Source: Ensifer sp. PDNC004 (lineage in GTDB: Bacteria; Pseudomonadota; Alphaproteobacteria; Rhizobiales; Rhizobiaceae). From it: a stretch of DNA of 64,000 nt. The stretch spans positions 62,001-126,000 of the forward strand of contig NZ_CP070354.1 in the NCBI RefSeq assembly GCF_016919405.1, written 5' to 3'. The notes under the pieces are model-generated. The model was not told the DNA's origin and did no database searches. It saw only the letters and a list, made by a program, of their open reading frames with translations. Below, piece after piece: positions 32,525-40,628 of this stretch (positions within the stretch are counted from its first letter, which is position 1; every line of letters begins with the position of its first letter). The translations under genes and the position numbers were made by a program.

Positions 32525-33592
32525 CTAGCGCCAGGCACCAATCGCCGCGCCTGCGCTATCGAACAGCGACGACCGGTTCTCATCGATCCGGATCCCGACG
32601 GCTTCGCCGACCTGGAAAGGCGTGTCGGCCGGTGCACTGACGTTGATCAGGCCGAGCCGGCCGGCGCGAACGAAGACGCTCATATTGCCGCCGAGATATT
32701 CGCTCGCCTCGACGACGCCGCGGCAGTGACCGCTCTCCGGTGCAACCAGCGCCAGGTGCTCGGGTCGCGCCCCCAATTGCTCGGGTTCAGCCATCCCCGA
32801 CATGGGAAGCGTCAGATTGCCTTCGCCGCTCAGGTCGAGACGGTCGCCCTGGTCGCGCCGGCAGGGCAGGAGGTTCATCTTCGGGCTGCCGATGAACTGC
32901 GCCACGAAAAGGTTCGCCGGTTTTTCGTAGAGGTCTCTCGGGCGACCCTGCTGCATGATCCGCCCGTCCTTCATCACCACGATCCTGTCGGCGAGCGTCA
33001 TCGCCTCCACCTGGTCGTGGGTCACATAGATCATGGTGGCGCCGAGGGTGCGATGCAGCTTGGCGATCTCAAGCCGCATATCGACCCGCAGCGCCGCATC
33101 AAGGTTTGAAAGCGGTTCGTCGAAGAGGAAGCCGACCGGCTCACGCACGATCGCCCGGCCGATGGCGACGCGTTGGCGCTGGCCACCGGAGAGCTCCCTG
33201 GGGTAGCGGTCGAGCAGCGACGTGAGCTTGAGCGTTTCTGCCGCGGCCTCGATCTTGGCCTTGGCGGTTGCCGCCGGCACCTTGGCAAGCCGCAGTCCTA
33301 AGCCCATGTTCTGCCGTACCGTCATGTGCGGATAGAGCGCGTAGGACTGGAAAACCATGGCGAGTTGCCGATCGACCGGCGAAGCGGACGTCACATCCCG
33401 GCCATCGATGAGGATCTGCCCAGCGGTCGTCGCCTCGAGGCCTGCGATCATGCGCAGCAGCGTGGACTTACCGCAGCCGGAGGGCCCGACGATGACGACG
33501 AATTCCCCGTCGGCGATCTCGAGGTCGAGCTCCCGGATGATCTCCACCGCGCCGTAGCGCTTGCCGGCTTTCTTGAGCGAAATCGTACCCAT
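32525..33592 (-). CDS. ABC transporter ATPase, sugar importer (UgpC/MsmK type)
   Basis: 355 residues. Walker A GPSGCGKSTLLRM, signature LSGGQRQRVAIGRAIV, Walker B VGFLFDEPLSNLDA, switch THDQVEAM, then a C-terminal OB-fold regulatory domain (about 240-355). This is the CUT1-type single ATPase that energises the two permeases encoded just upstream. The start at 33592 fits MGTISLKKAGKRYG; the frame continues to 34054 inside the permease gene. It is the last gene of an operon that starts at the NanE gene. The substrate is probably an N-acetylated amino sugar. Confidence 0.93.
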   Translation of the reverse strand: MGTISLKKAGKRYGAVEIIRELDLEIADGEFVVIVGPSGCGKSTLLRMIAGLEATTAGQILIDGRDVTSASPVDRQLAMVFQSYALYPHMTVRQNMGLGLRLAKVPAATAKAKIEAAAETLKLTSLLDRYPRELSGGQRQRVAIGRAIVREPVGFLFDEPLSNLDAALRVDMRLEIAKLHRTLGATMIYVTHDQVEAMTLADRIVVMKDGRIMQQGRPRDLYEKPANLFVAQFIGSPKMNLLPCRRDQGDRLDLSGEGNLTLPMSGMAEPEQLGARPEHLALVAPESGHCRGVVEASEYLGGNMSVFVRAGRLGLINVSAPADTPFQVGEAVGIRIDENRSSLFDSAGAAIGAWR

Positions 33593-33609
33593 GCGTGTCT
33601 CCTGGACTA

Positions 33610-34431
33610 TCAACCCTTGACCGCGCCGGCGGTCATCGATCCGCTGATCTGGCGGTACATAACAAGGCCGAGCAGCATTGGTGGAAGAGCGCCGACGATC
33701 ATCACGGCCGAGGCGACACCCCATTGCACGCCACCGCCGCTTGCGGCGAAAAAGAAGGATGCGCCGACCGTGACCGGAACAGCCTTGGAGGTCGTCAGCA
33801 TCAGGCCGAAGAGGAACTCGTTCCAGGCGGTGATGAAGCCGAAGATCAGGCTGGTGACGATCGCCGGCCGGCAGAGCGGCGTCACGACCTTGATGAGGAT
33901 CTGCGTTCGGTTCGCACCGTCCATGAGAGCAGCCTCGTCGAGTTCTGAAGGGAGGTCCCGGATGGCATTGACGAGAATGACGAGTGCGAGCGGCAGGTTG
34001 ACGATCGTGAGGATCAGCCCGAGCCCCAGGCGCGTATCGAGCAGCGCCAGCCACTGGAACATCATGTAAAGCGGGATCGCAAAGATGATCAGCGGTACGG
34101 CGCGCAGATTGACGATGAAGGGCAGAAGCGTGCGTTCGCCGATCCTGCCGCGCGCGATCGCGTAAGCTGCCGGAAGCGCCAGCGCCACGGCAAGCACCGT
34201 GCCCATCAGCGCGACCGCGAGGCTGTTGAACAAATAGAGGAAGATGTTCAGCCGGTCGGAGACCTCAAAGACGGCGCGGTAGTTCTCCAATGTCGGTGCC
34301 TGGACCCAAAGACCCGGATTGCCGGAAAGCTCGCGCGCGCTTTTGAACGAGGTGGAAAGTGTCACCAGTACCGGAAAGTTCAAGGCGATGGCGGCAATCG
34401 CAAAAACCAGCCAACGGAGCGCTGTGATCAT
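33610..34431 (-). CDS. ABC sugar transporter permease (MalG-like)
   Basis: 273 residues with six membrane spans and the EAA loop DLPSELDEAALMDGANRTQILIKVV in parts (DEAALMDGA). PF00528 permeases of the MalG branch end in a short cytoplasmic tail, as here (ISGSMTAGAVKG). The start ATG overlaps the stop of the other permease gene (ATGA). Third in the transporter series binding protein - permease - permease - ATPase. Confidence 0.92.
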   Translation of the reverse strand: MITALRWLVFAIAAIALNFPVLVTLSTSFKSARELSGNPGLWVQAPTLENYRAVFEVSDRLNIFLYLFNSLAVALMGTVLAVALALPAAYAIARGRIGERTLLPFIVNLRAVPLIIFAIPLYMMFQWLALLDTRLGLGLILTIVNLPLALVILVNAIRDLPSELDEAALMDGANRTQILIKVVTPLCRPAIVTSLIFGFITAWNEFLFGLMLTTSKAVPVTVGASFFFAASGGGVQWGVASAVMIVGALPPMLLGLVMYRQISGSMTAGAVKG

Positions 34432-35315
34432 CGCTTGGTTCCTTTGCGCCGGCTGGCGAGAGCATTGAGGCCGTAGAGCACGGCGAACGAGGCGATAAAC
34501 AGGACGACCGAGGCGGCAACCGCCTTGCCGATGGCGCCCTGTTTGAAGAAGGCCTCGTAGATGTAGATCGATAGCGATGCCGTCGATCCGCCGGGACCGC
34601 TGCCGGTCAGCACATAGACATTGTCGAAGACCCGGAAGCCGTCGATGAAGCGGATAAGCAACGCGGCCGCGATCGTCGGTCCCATCATCGGCAGTTCGAT
34701 GAACCACAGGCGCTGCAGGCTTCTGGCACCATCCATGGCGGATGCTTCGGCAATCTCGGAGGGGATTGCCTGATAGGCCATGTAGAAAAGCAGCAGCGTG
34801 AACGGTGTCCACTGCAGCGTCTCAACGACGACCAGAGTCCAGAAAGCGGAGCCAGGCCCAAGGAACGAGATGCTGGCGCCGAAATAGGTCCAGAGATAGT
34901 AGGGCACCGGGCCGACGAACTCGTGCAGGACAAGGCGGTACATCAGGCCGACCAGCGCCGGAGCGACCATCAGCGGCAGCATCAGGATCGCCATCAGCCA
35001 GCTCCGCTTTTCGATCAGTGGCGACAGGAATATCGCCAGAAACAGGCCGAACAGACATTCGAGAATGGCGGTCAGCAAGCCGAAGCGCAGCGAGAACCAG
35101 CTCGCCTGCCAGAAGGCGGCATCGTTCCAGACCAAGAGGAAATTCTTGAACCCCGTAAATGCCGGCTCACGCAGCGTTTCGAAGGAAACCTCGGAGACCG
35201 AATAGATCAGATTGACGAGGGCCGGGAAGCCCAGAAACACGAGCAGGAAGAGGACGAGCGGCGTGGCGAGCAGCCGGAATTCAGGGGCATTGGATTGCGG
35301 TCTGGCTATCGTCAT
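34428..35315 (-). CDS. ABC sugar transporter permease (MalF-like)
   Basis: 295 residues with six spans. The EAA-loop equivalent is IAEASAMDGARSLQRLWFIELPMM. The MalF branch usually has a longer N-terminus, and this protein starts with a short leader before the first span (FRLLATPLVLFLLVFLGFPALVN). The start at 35315 is chosen because the frame continues upstream only through sequence that is not protein-like. A stem-loop separates it from the binding-protein gene. Confidence 0.92.
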   Translation of the reverse strand: MTIARPQSNAPEFRLLATPLVLFLLVFLGFPALVNLIYSVSEVSFETLREPAFTGFKNFLLVWNDAAFWQASWFSLRFGLLTAILECLFGLFLAIFLSPLIEKRSWLMAILMLPLMVAPALVGLMYRLVLHEFVGPVPYYLWTYFGASISFLGPGSAFWTLVVVETLQWTPFTLLLFYMAYQAIPSEIAEASAMDGARSLQRLWFIELPMMGPTIAAALLIRFIDGFRVFDNVYVLTGSGPGGSTASLSIYIYEAFFKQGAIGKAVAASVVLFIASFAVLYGLNALASRRKGTKR

Positions 35316-35459
35316 GGCACCGATCTGTGTCTGTTGTCGGACGGGCAAGGGGACACAAGGTGTTTCCTCGGTCCTCTTTTTCGCGCCTGTTACGGGAGCT
35401 CTTGCCAGCCCACATCCTTGAGAGCCGAGGAGCTTCCCCAGTACCCGCTTGTCGTGGAG

Positions 35460-35489
35460 GGCTGCGGCGTGCTGTCGGACACCGCAGCC
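35460..35489 (-). terminator. Stem-loop after the sugar-binding protein gene
   Basis: GGCTGCGG (35460-35467) pairs with CCGCAGCC (35482-35489); inner bases GTG and CAC add a few more pairs. It lies 7 bases beyond the binding-protein stop on the minus strand, before the permease genes. Such hairpins often raise the binding-protein message over that of the permeases. Confidence 0.5.
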
Positions 35490-35495
35490 TGTCAC

Positions 35496-36830
35496 TTACT
35501 TCAGCAGGTCTGCCATGCCCTTTTCGGTATTGGCGAGTGCGTCGTCGATCGACTGCTGGCCGGACCAGTAGCCGGTGAACTCCTTGGCCTGCAACTCGTA
35601 GACCGAAAGCGCCTTGGCCGACGTAGCGCCGTTCATGACGTAACCGTACTTGCCGGCGAATTCACCCAGCTTGACGAGATCAGGCCGGGATTCAGCAACT
35701 TCGGCAACCACCTCAGGTGTCAGGGCCGGCGCGCCGTTGTTCTTGGCGTAGGTCAGTGCGGCTTCCTTGGAAGACAGCCACTTCAGGAACTTGGCCGCCC
35801 CCTCCTTGTTTTCGGCATTCTTGTTGAGGCCGAAACCGAGGCCGTGGATGTGGGTGAAGCGTCCTTCGGGACCTGCAGGGGGCGCAACCGTTTCGGTCAC
35901 GTCGGCAACGGCAGGCGATTTTTCCTTGCTCGTCAGGTCGCCGGCGGCCGCATTCCATTGCAGCATTGCTGCCACCTGGCCGGAGGCAAAGGCGGCATTC
36001 GCTTCGGCAAACTCGTAGGAAAGCGAGTCTTTCGGGGTTGCGCCATTGTCGTAGAGCAGCTTGTAGATCTCGAGGCCCTTGCGATAGGCATCGGAGTTGA
36101 CGGTGATCTTGCCGCTGTCGTCCATCCAGTTGGCACCATAGGCGCGCGGTACCGACTGCCAGACCATGATGTTGAACAGCAGGTTCTTGAGCTGCAGCAC
36201 CGTGCCGTAGCGGGTCGGGCTGTCCGGGTTGACGGCCTGGGTGAAATAGAGCGCGGTGGCGGCGTAATCGTCCCAGGTCCATTCGTCCGGGGTCTTCGGC
36301 TCCAGCTTCTTGCCAAGATACTTCTCGGAGATCTCGGCATATTTCGCCTTGCCGGCGTCATCCTTCAGCAGGGCCTCGATCAGATCCTTGCGGAAATACA
36401 TGAAATGGAGCGAGAGATCGGTCGGCACGCCATATTGCTTGCCCTGGTACTGCATGGTCGACAGAACGGAATCGCCGTAGACCGCCTTGGCTTCGCTCGA
36501 GAGCTCGACCGGCTCCATGAACGGCGCATAGCGGCCGATCGAATAGGTGGCAAGCAGATTGAGATCGAAGGCCTTCGAGCCGGCGGCGAGGTCGGCCTGC
36601 AGTTTGTCCCAGAAGCCGTCGCGGTTGAAGAACAGAAGTTCGACCTTGTCGTTCTCGGCGACATCGGACTTGGCGTTGTATGCATCGGCAGCGGCACGCA
36701 GCGCTGTCTCTTCCGGGCCGCCCGGCCAGCCGAGAACGGTCACTTCCGCAAGGGCTGGCGTCGCCGCCAGCAGCCCGGCAATGCCCGCGGCCGCAAGCAG
36801 TGCATGTCTTTTCGTGGTCGCAAATGTCAT
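35496..36830 (-). CDS. ABC sugar-binding protein (extracellular solute-binding family 1)
   Basis: 444 residues. A signal peptide (KRHALLAAAGIAGLLAATPALAE) precedes the family 1 fold: VTVLGWPGGPEETALRAAADAYN, AFDLNLLATYSIGRY, YGVPTDLSLHFMYFRKDLIE and NKNAENKEGAAKFLKWLSSKEAALTYA in parts. The start codon overlaps the stop of the ROK kinase gene and has a strong GAGGGAGAA site. With the ROK kinase and epimerase upstream, it most likely binds N-acetylmannosamine, a sialic-acid-related sugar, or another N-acetyl sugar. Confidence 0.9.
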   Translation of the reverse strand: MTFATTKRHALLAAAGIAGLLAATPALAEVTVLGWPGGPEETALRAAADAYNAKSDVAENDKVELLFFNRDGFWDKLQADLAAGSKAFDLNLLATYSIGRYAPFMEPVELSSEAKAVYGDSVLSTMQYQGKQYGVPTDLSLHFMYFRKDLIEALLKDDAGKAKYAEISEKYLGKKLEPKTPDEWTWDDYAATALYFTQAVNPDSPTRYGTVLQLKNLLFNIMVWQSVPRAYGANWMDDSGKITVNSDAYRKGLEIYKLLYDNGATPKDSLSYEFAEANAAFASGQVAAMLQWNAAAGDLTSKEKSPAVADVTETVAPPAGPEGRFTHIHGLGFGLNKNAENKEGAAKFLKWLSSKEAALTYAKNNGAPALTPEVVAEVAESRPDLVKLGEFAGKYGYVMNGATSAKALSVYELQAKEFTGYWSGQQSIDDALANTEKGMADLLK

Positions 36831-37699
36831 CTTTGGTTCTCCCTCAAGTTTTGTTGACGCTCTGCAAGATCAGCGATGCCGATCACCCCTGCATTCTCCC
36901 CAAGGGCGGCGGCGTGTAGCGATGGTCGAAGACGTGCTGGCACTGCTTCCAGTCCGCGGTCGACGGCGGCGAGATAGCCTTCGGCCAGACCGATGCTGCC
37001 GCCGATGACGATGCGCCTCGGGTCCAGCGAAAGCTGGATGTTGCGGCAGAGCAAAGCGGTTCGCTCTGCGGATGTTGCTATGATTTGCCTCGCGAAGTCG
37101 TGTCCGTCGCGAGCGGCGGCAAAAACGTCGCGAGCGGTTGCGCCCGATTGGTGGGGGGCTGCCTGCCCGGCGATCCAGTGGCCGGAAATGTGGTCTTCAA
37201 GCGCGTCATCTGGCCATTCGGCGCTGCGCAACTGGCCGAAGTGTCCGGCAAGCCCTCCGAGCAGGCGCCCGTTCAGGACGACGCCCCCGCCGATGCCGGT
37301 CGAGATCGTCAGGAAAACCATGTCTTCGCGGTTGCCTGCGCCGAAGGCGTATTCGCCCCAAGCGGCCGCGTGGGCGTCGTTTGCAGCCAGCACCGGCACA
37401 CCTGCGAGCCGCTCGATCGTTTCCGTCAGAGCAAAGCCGTCGGGGATATCGAGGGTCTTGCGATTGAGCGCCGACCATTGGCCGTTATCGACAATACCGG
37501 TAACCGCGGCGCCGACCGAGCCATAGGCACCGCGCCAGGACCCGATCGCCCCGAAGAGGGCGGTCAGCCATTGCGCCGGGTCGCCTTCGCGGGGCGTCGG
37601 CATCCGGTGCGTGTCGACGATCTCTGTTCCCCGGACAAGGGCAGCGAGCATCTTCGTGCCGCCGACATCGATCGAAAGAACGGTCCGGGGCTTGCTCAT
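36827..37699 (-). CDS. nanK: ROK-family sugar kinase, N-acetylmannosamine kinase-like
   Basis: 290 residues. The ATP site is VLSIDVGGTKMLAALV. The ROK signature around residues 95-165 includes VPVLAANDAHAAAWGEYAFG and TISTGIGGGVVLNG. The zinc-binding cysteines of many ROK kinases are absent: the region reads GHISGHWIAG-like with HisSer instead, as in some ManNAc kinases. It is followed by overlap with the binding-protein gene and preceded by the epimerase gene by 2 bases. A role in ManNAc phosphorylation is inferred from that neighbour. Confidence 0.85.
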   Translation of the reverse strand: MSKPRTVLSIDVGGTKMLAALVRGTEIVDTHRMPTPREGDPAQWLTALFGAIGSWRGAYGSVGAAVTGIVDNGQWSALNRKTLDIPDGFALTETIERLAGVPVLAANDAHAAAWGEYAFGAGNREDMVFLTISTGIGGGVVLNGRLLGGLAGHFGQLRSAEWPDDALEDHISGHWIAGQAAPHQSGATARDVFAAARDGHDFARQIIATSAERTALLCRNIQLSLDPRRIVIGGSIGLAEGYLAAVDRGLEAVPARLRPSLHAAALGENAGVIGIADLAERQQNLRENQR

Positions 37700-37701
37700 G
37701 G

Positions 37702-38388
37702 TCAAGCCTCGCCTCCGCCTAGCGTTTCGTCGAGCGCCCGCCGGAACCACGCCGTCACGTGCTCGGGACGCGTGATAGCGGAGCCGACGACGACGGTGAA
37801 GGCGCCTGCCTGAAGTGCCTGAGCGGCCTGTTCGGGCGTGCGCACACAGCCTTCGGCAACCACGTGAGGGGTCAGACTGCGCATGGCGGCGATGAGGGCG
37901 AAGTCCGGTTCCGTCGGCTCGACCGGCCCCGTGTACCCGGCAAGTGTGGAACCGACGATCTGCGCGCCTTCGACAAGCGCGCGCTCGGCGTCGGCAATGA
38001 CCGAGCAATCGGCCATGGCGATCTTGCCGGCGGTGTGGATGCGCTCGACGAGCGTCTTGGTCGCAACCGGCCGCTCACGGGACGTGGCATCATAGGCGAT
38101 GATATCGGCGCCGGCTGCGGCCAGAGCGTCGACGTCCTCGATGAAGGGGGTGATACGGACCGGTGACGTGTCCAGGTCGCGCTTGACGAGGCCGATAATC
38201 GGGCGATCGGTCGCCTGTCGCACGGCGCGAACATAGTCCGCGGACTCGATGCGAAGGGCGGTTGCGCCACCGTCGAGCGCGGCCAACGCGAAACCGACAA
38301 CCATGGCGGCATTGTCCATGACGCCGCCCTTCACCGGTTGGCAAGAAACGATCAGGCCGTGCTTGAGGCTATGGATGTCGAAGGTCAC
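37702..38388 (-). CDS. nanE: N-acetylmannosamine-6-phosphate 2-epimerase
   Basis: 228 residues of the NanE TIM barrel (PF04131): LKHGLIVSCQPVKGGVMDN, GATALRIESADYVRAVR, RPIIGLVKRDL, ADIIAYDATSRERP and ADCSVIADAERALVEGAQIVGST in parts. It converts ManNAc-6-P to GlcNAc-6-P. Two bases separate it from the ROK kinase. An ACTGGTATT box lies about 63 bases before the start, matching one in front of the GntR gene. No sialic-acid lyase (NanA) or GlcNAc-6-P deacetylase lies in the window. Confidence 0.93.
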   Translation of the reverse strand: MTFDIHSLKHGLIVSCQPVKGGVMDNAAMVVGFALAALDGGATALRIESADYVRAVRQATDRPIIGLVKRDLDTSPVRITPFIEDVDALAAAGADIIAYDATSRERPVATKTLVERIHTAGKIAMADCSVIADAERALVEGAQIVGSTLAGYTGPVEPTEPDFALIAAMRSLTPHVVAEGCVRTPEQAAQALQAGAFTVVVGSAITRPEHVTAWFRRALDETLGGGEA

Positions 38389-38450
38389 GCAGGCTCTCCC
38401 AATGGAGGCCTAACGGTAGCAGTGTAAGACCAGATTGCAACAGGAATTAT

Positions 38451-38459
38451 ACTGGTATT
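38451..38459. promoter_or_regulatory. ACTGGTATT box upstream of nanE
   Basis: ACTGGTATT at 38451-38459, the same 9 bases as at 39258-39266. ACTGGT is also the half-site of DasR/NagR-type (GntR/HutC) operators as I recall them. It overlaps the end of the GntR gene and lies 62 bases upstream of nanE. Confidence 0.55.
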
Positions 38460-39204
38460 ATCTCATCAGTTCGATGACGAAGTCGTAGACGTCGCCCCGG
38501 TATTTGGTCTGGGTGAACTCGACGATCTGCCCGTCGGCCAGGAAACAGCGCCGCTCCATGACGAGCAGGCTCGTACCTTCGGGCGTTTCGAGCAGGCGCC
38601 GCTCCTCCTCGCTGGCGGGCTTGGCCTGCATGCGCTGCAGTGCCCGAACGGGCAGGGCGCCGTGGGTGGTGAGGTACTCGTACAGGGATGCGCCGATTGC
38701 ACCGGGGTCCGGCACGAAGCGGGCAGGGAGCGATGCCGTTTCGATCGCGATCGGGGTGTCGTTGGCGGTTCTCAGGCGTCGGAGGCGCACGATTTTTTCG
38801 CCCGCCGGAATGCCGAGCGCCATCATTTCGGCCGGTGACGGGCGACTGATTTCGCGGGAGATCCAGGTGCAGCCGGGTTCGAGCCCGCGCGAGCGCATGT
38901 CTTCGGAAAAGCTCGTCATGGTCGCCAGTGACTTCTCGACGCGTGAGGAAACCACGGTCTTTGCGCCTTGACGGCGGTCGAGCAGGCCATCGGCAACCAG
39001 GCCCTCGATCGCCTTGCGCACCGTTACGCGCGAGATCGAAAGGCCCTCGCTCAAGTCCCGCTCGCTGGGGATGACGGCGCCACGGCGGAGTGTCGATGCG
39101 TTTATGGCCTGCTTGATCGCCTCTTCAAGACGGCGATAGAGCGGCTCGCTGCTGTCGCCTGACATTTGGTTGGCAAGAAACGCGAGCGCTGTCTGATCGT
39201 TCAT
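38458..39204 (-). CDS. GntR-family (HutC/UTRA) transcriptional regulator
   Basis: 248 residues. The N-terminal winged helix reads SERDLSEGLSISRVTVRKAIEGL, followed by a UTRA ligand domain (about 90-245: VRLRRLRTANDTPIAIETASLP in parts, ending TQTKYRGDVYDFVIE). HutC-type regulators of amino-sugar operons bind sugar phosphates such as GlcNAc-6-P. It is the first gene of the minus-strand amino-sugar region and has an ACTGGTATT box 54 bases upstream, so it probably regulates itself and nanE onward. Confidence 0.9.
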   Translation of the reverse strand: MNDQTALAFLANQMSGDSSEPLYRRLEEAIKQAINASTLRRGAVIPSERDLSEGLSISRVTVRKAIEGLVADGLLDRRQGAKTVVSSRVEKSLATMTSFSEDMRSRGLEPGCTWISREISRPSPAEMMALGIPAGEKIVRLRRLRTANDTPIAIETASLPARFVPDPGAIGASLYEYLTTHGALPVRALQRMQAKPASEEERRLLETPEGTSLLVMERRCFLADGQIVEFTQTKYRGDVYDFVIELMR

Positions 39205-39257
39205 GGGAGATCACCTTTCCGGATGACCTCTTATGCAAAATTTTTCCTAGGTTTTAA

Positions 39258-39266
39258 ACTGGTATT
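39258..39266. promoter_or_regulatory. ACTGGTATT box upstream of the GntR gene
   Basis: ACTGGTATT at 39258-39266, repeated at 38451-38459 before nanE. The flanking sequence is AT-rich (TTTTAAACTGGTATTGTT), consistent with an operator over or near the promoter. Confidence 0.55.
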
Positions 39267-39480
39267 GTTCTGATTGGTCTCAATCTGTCGTGGTGAACTG
39301 TGTCCGACACGAGTGAATCTTCGGGTTGTTGTCGATGTGCTCAGGGATGGTAACGGGCGGACCCTGCAAGTTCGGTTCGAGCCGCCGGTGGCCACCTCAT
39401 AATGGTCGCGTCGCGGAGTGAAGCAGTATGCGGGCATCCGCGCGCATGTCTGGCCACAGCGCTCTTGGCTTGAGCCTTGC

Positions 39481-40491
39481 TCAGAGAGTGTCACGCGATA
39501 CCAGCGAAGAGGGGCGCAGGATCAGCCCTGGTGGCGGGAGATCCGCTGGTTCGATGTTCACCTGCTCCAATCGCGCCAGGAGCAGGTCGACTGCGGCGGC
39601 GGCCACCTCGCCAAGGTGCAGATCAACTGCTGTCAGTGGAGGGGTGGCGAGCTTGGCCCGCATGCCGTCGTAGCGGGTCGCGATCCGTAGATCTCGTGGG
39701 ATCTGGCGCCCGGTGGCGTGGGCCGCGTTGACAACGCCTGTCGCAAAGGCGTCGACCGGCACGCAAAGGGCGGAGATCGAGGGATTGGCGCGCAGCAAGC
39801 TTTCAGCCGCGATGGCCGCCGCCTGCTCGCCACCCTGTTCGTCGATGCGAATGGCGAGTGGCGCAAAGCCGCTTTCGGCCATGCGCTGCGCATAGACAGC
39901 CTCCATCTCGATGTAGGAATTGCGCCTTTGTTCACCCGTTATCAAACCGATCTGGCCGTCGCCCGCAAACAGGTGATCGAGCAGCAGATGCGCGGTGGCC
40001 GTGCTCTGCAAATCCACGAACGGAAGATCGCTGCGGCCGGGCGCGCGCCCGATGCACACGACTTCGGTCCCGCGGGAGGAAAAGAAATCCAGCACCGGGT
40101 CGTCCCGTTCCGGCTCGACGACGATGGCCCCGTCCACCTCAAGCGCGTCGAGGCGGTCGCGAGGCCCGAGCGGCGGGACGAGGCAAAGGGAAATGCCCCT
40201 GGCAAAAGCCGTTACTGCGGCGGCGGCGGCAATTTCCATGAGGAAACCCAGCCTCGACGGTCCGGCGGCCACCGCAAAGGGCATCGATGAAACCAGCGCA
40301 ATCGATCCGGCTCTGCCGGTGCGCAAACGCTGCGCACGGTGATTGGGACGATAGCCCATCTCCTGCGCCAGCGTCTCGATGCGTTTGCGCGTTTCCGGCT
40401 CGACGTAACGCCGGCCGCTGAATGCGTGCGAAACAGTTGTGACCGACACTCCGGCCACCTTGGCAAGGTCGGCGATAGTAGGTTTGCCCAT
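39481..40491 (-). CDS. LacI-family transcriptional regulator
   Basis: 336 residues. The HTH reads TIADLAKVAGVSVTTVSHAFSGRRYV, with the hinge helix RAQRLRTGRAGSIALV before the periplasmic-binding-like effector domain. GGAGG five bases before the ATG at 40491 sets the start. It is divergent from a nucleobase permease gene; two copies of the operator GCAAAACGATTTGC lie between them. Most likely it represses the permease-deaminase-exporter unit until a nucleobase-like effector appears. Confidence 0.92.
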   Translation of the reverse strand: MGKPTIADLAKVAGVSVTTVSHAFSGRRYVEPETRKRIETLAQEMGYRPNHRAQRLRTGRAGSIALVSSMPFAVAAGPSRLGFLMEIAAAAAVTAFARGISLCLVPPLGPRDRLDALEVDGAIVVEPERDDPVLDFFSSRGTEVVCIGRAPGRSDLPFVDLQSTATAHLLLDHLFAGDGQIGLITGEQRRNSYIEMEAVYAQRMAESGFAPLAIRIDEQGGEQAAAIAAESLLRANPSISALCVPVDAFATGVVNAAHATGRQIPRDLRIATRYDGMRAKLATPPLTAVDLHLGEVAAAAVDLLLARLEQVNIEPADLPPPGLILRPSSLVSRDTL

Positions 40492-40534
40492 CAGTCCTCC
40501 GATCAACCTCTCCTATCACGCCGATCGTACCGAA

Positions 40535-40548
40535 GCAAAACGATTTGC
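40535..40548. promoter_or_regulatory. LacI operator, copy 1
   Basis: GCAAAACGATTTGC: GCAAA and TTTGC are inverted around ACGA. An identical copy lies at 40581-40594, 46 bases away, roughly four helical turns. This spacing would allow a looped tetramer. Confidence 0.75.
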
Positions 40549-40580
40549 AAAGCCGCGACTTTGTGTTAGTGGATGCGCAT

Positions 40581-40594
40581 GCAAAACGATTTGC
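40581..40594. promoter_or_regulatory. LacI operator, copy 2
   Basis: The second identical GCAAAACGATTTGC, 34 bases before the permease start. The pair lies wholly within the divergent promoter region. Confidence 0.75.
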
Positions 40595-40628
40595 ATAACG
40601 GCTTGAGGAGGCCGGGAGGAGGAAAAAC

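Noticed and set aside
34923..36857. A 644-codon plus-strand frame opposite the sugar-binding protein and permease.
   Set aside because: The minus strand encodes clear ABC transporter proteins; the plus-strand translation has no recognisable domain.
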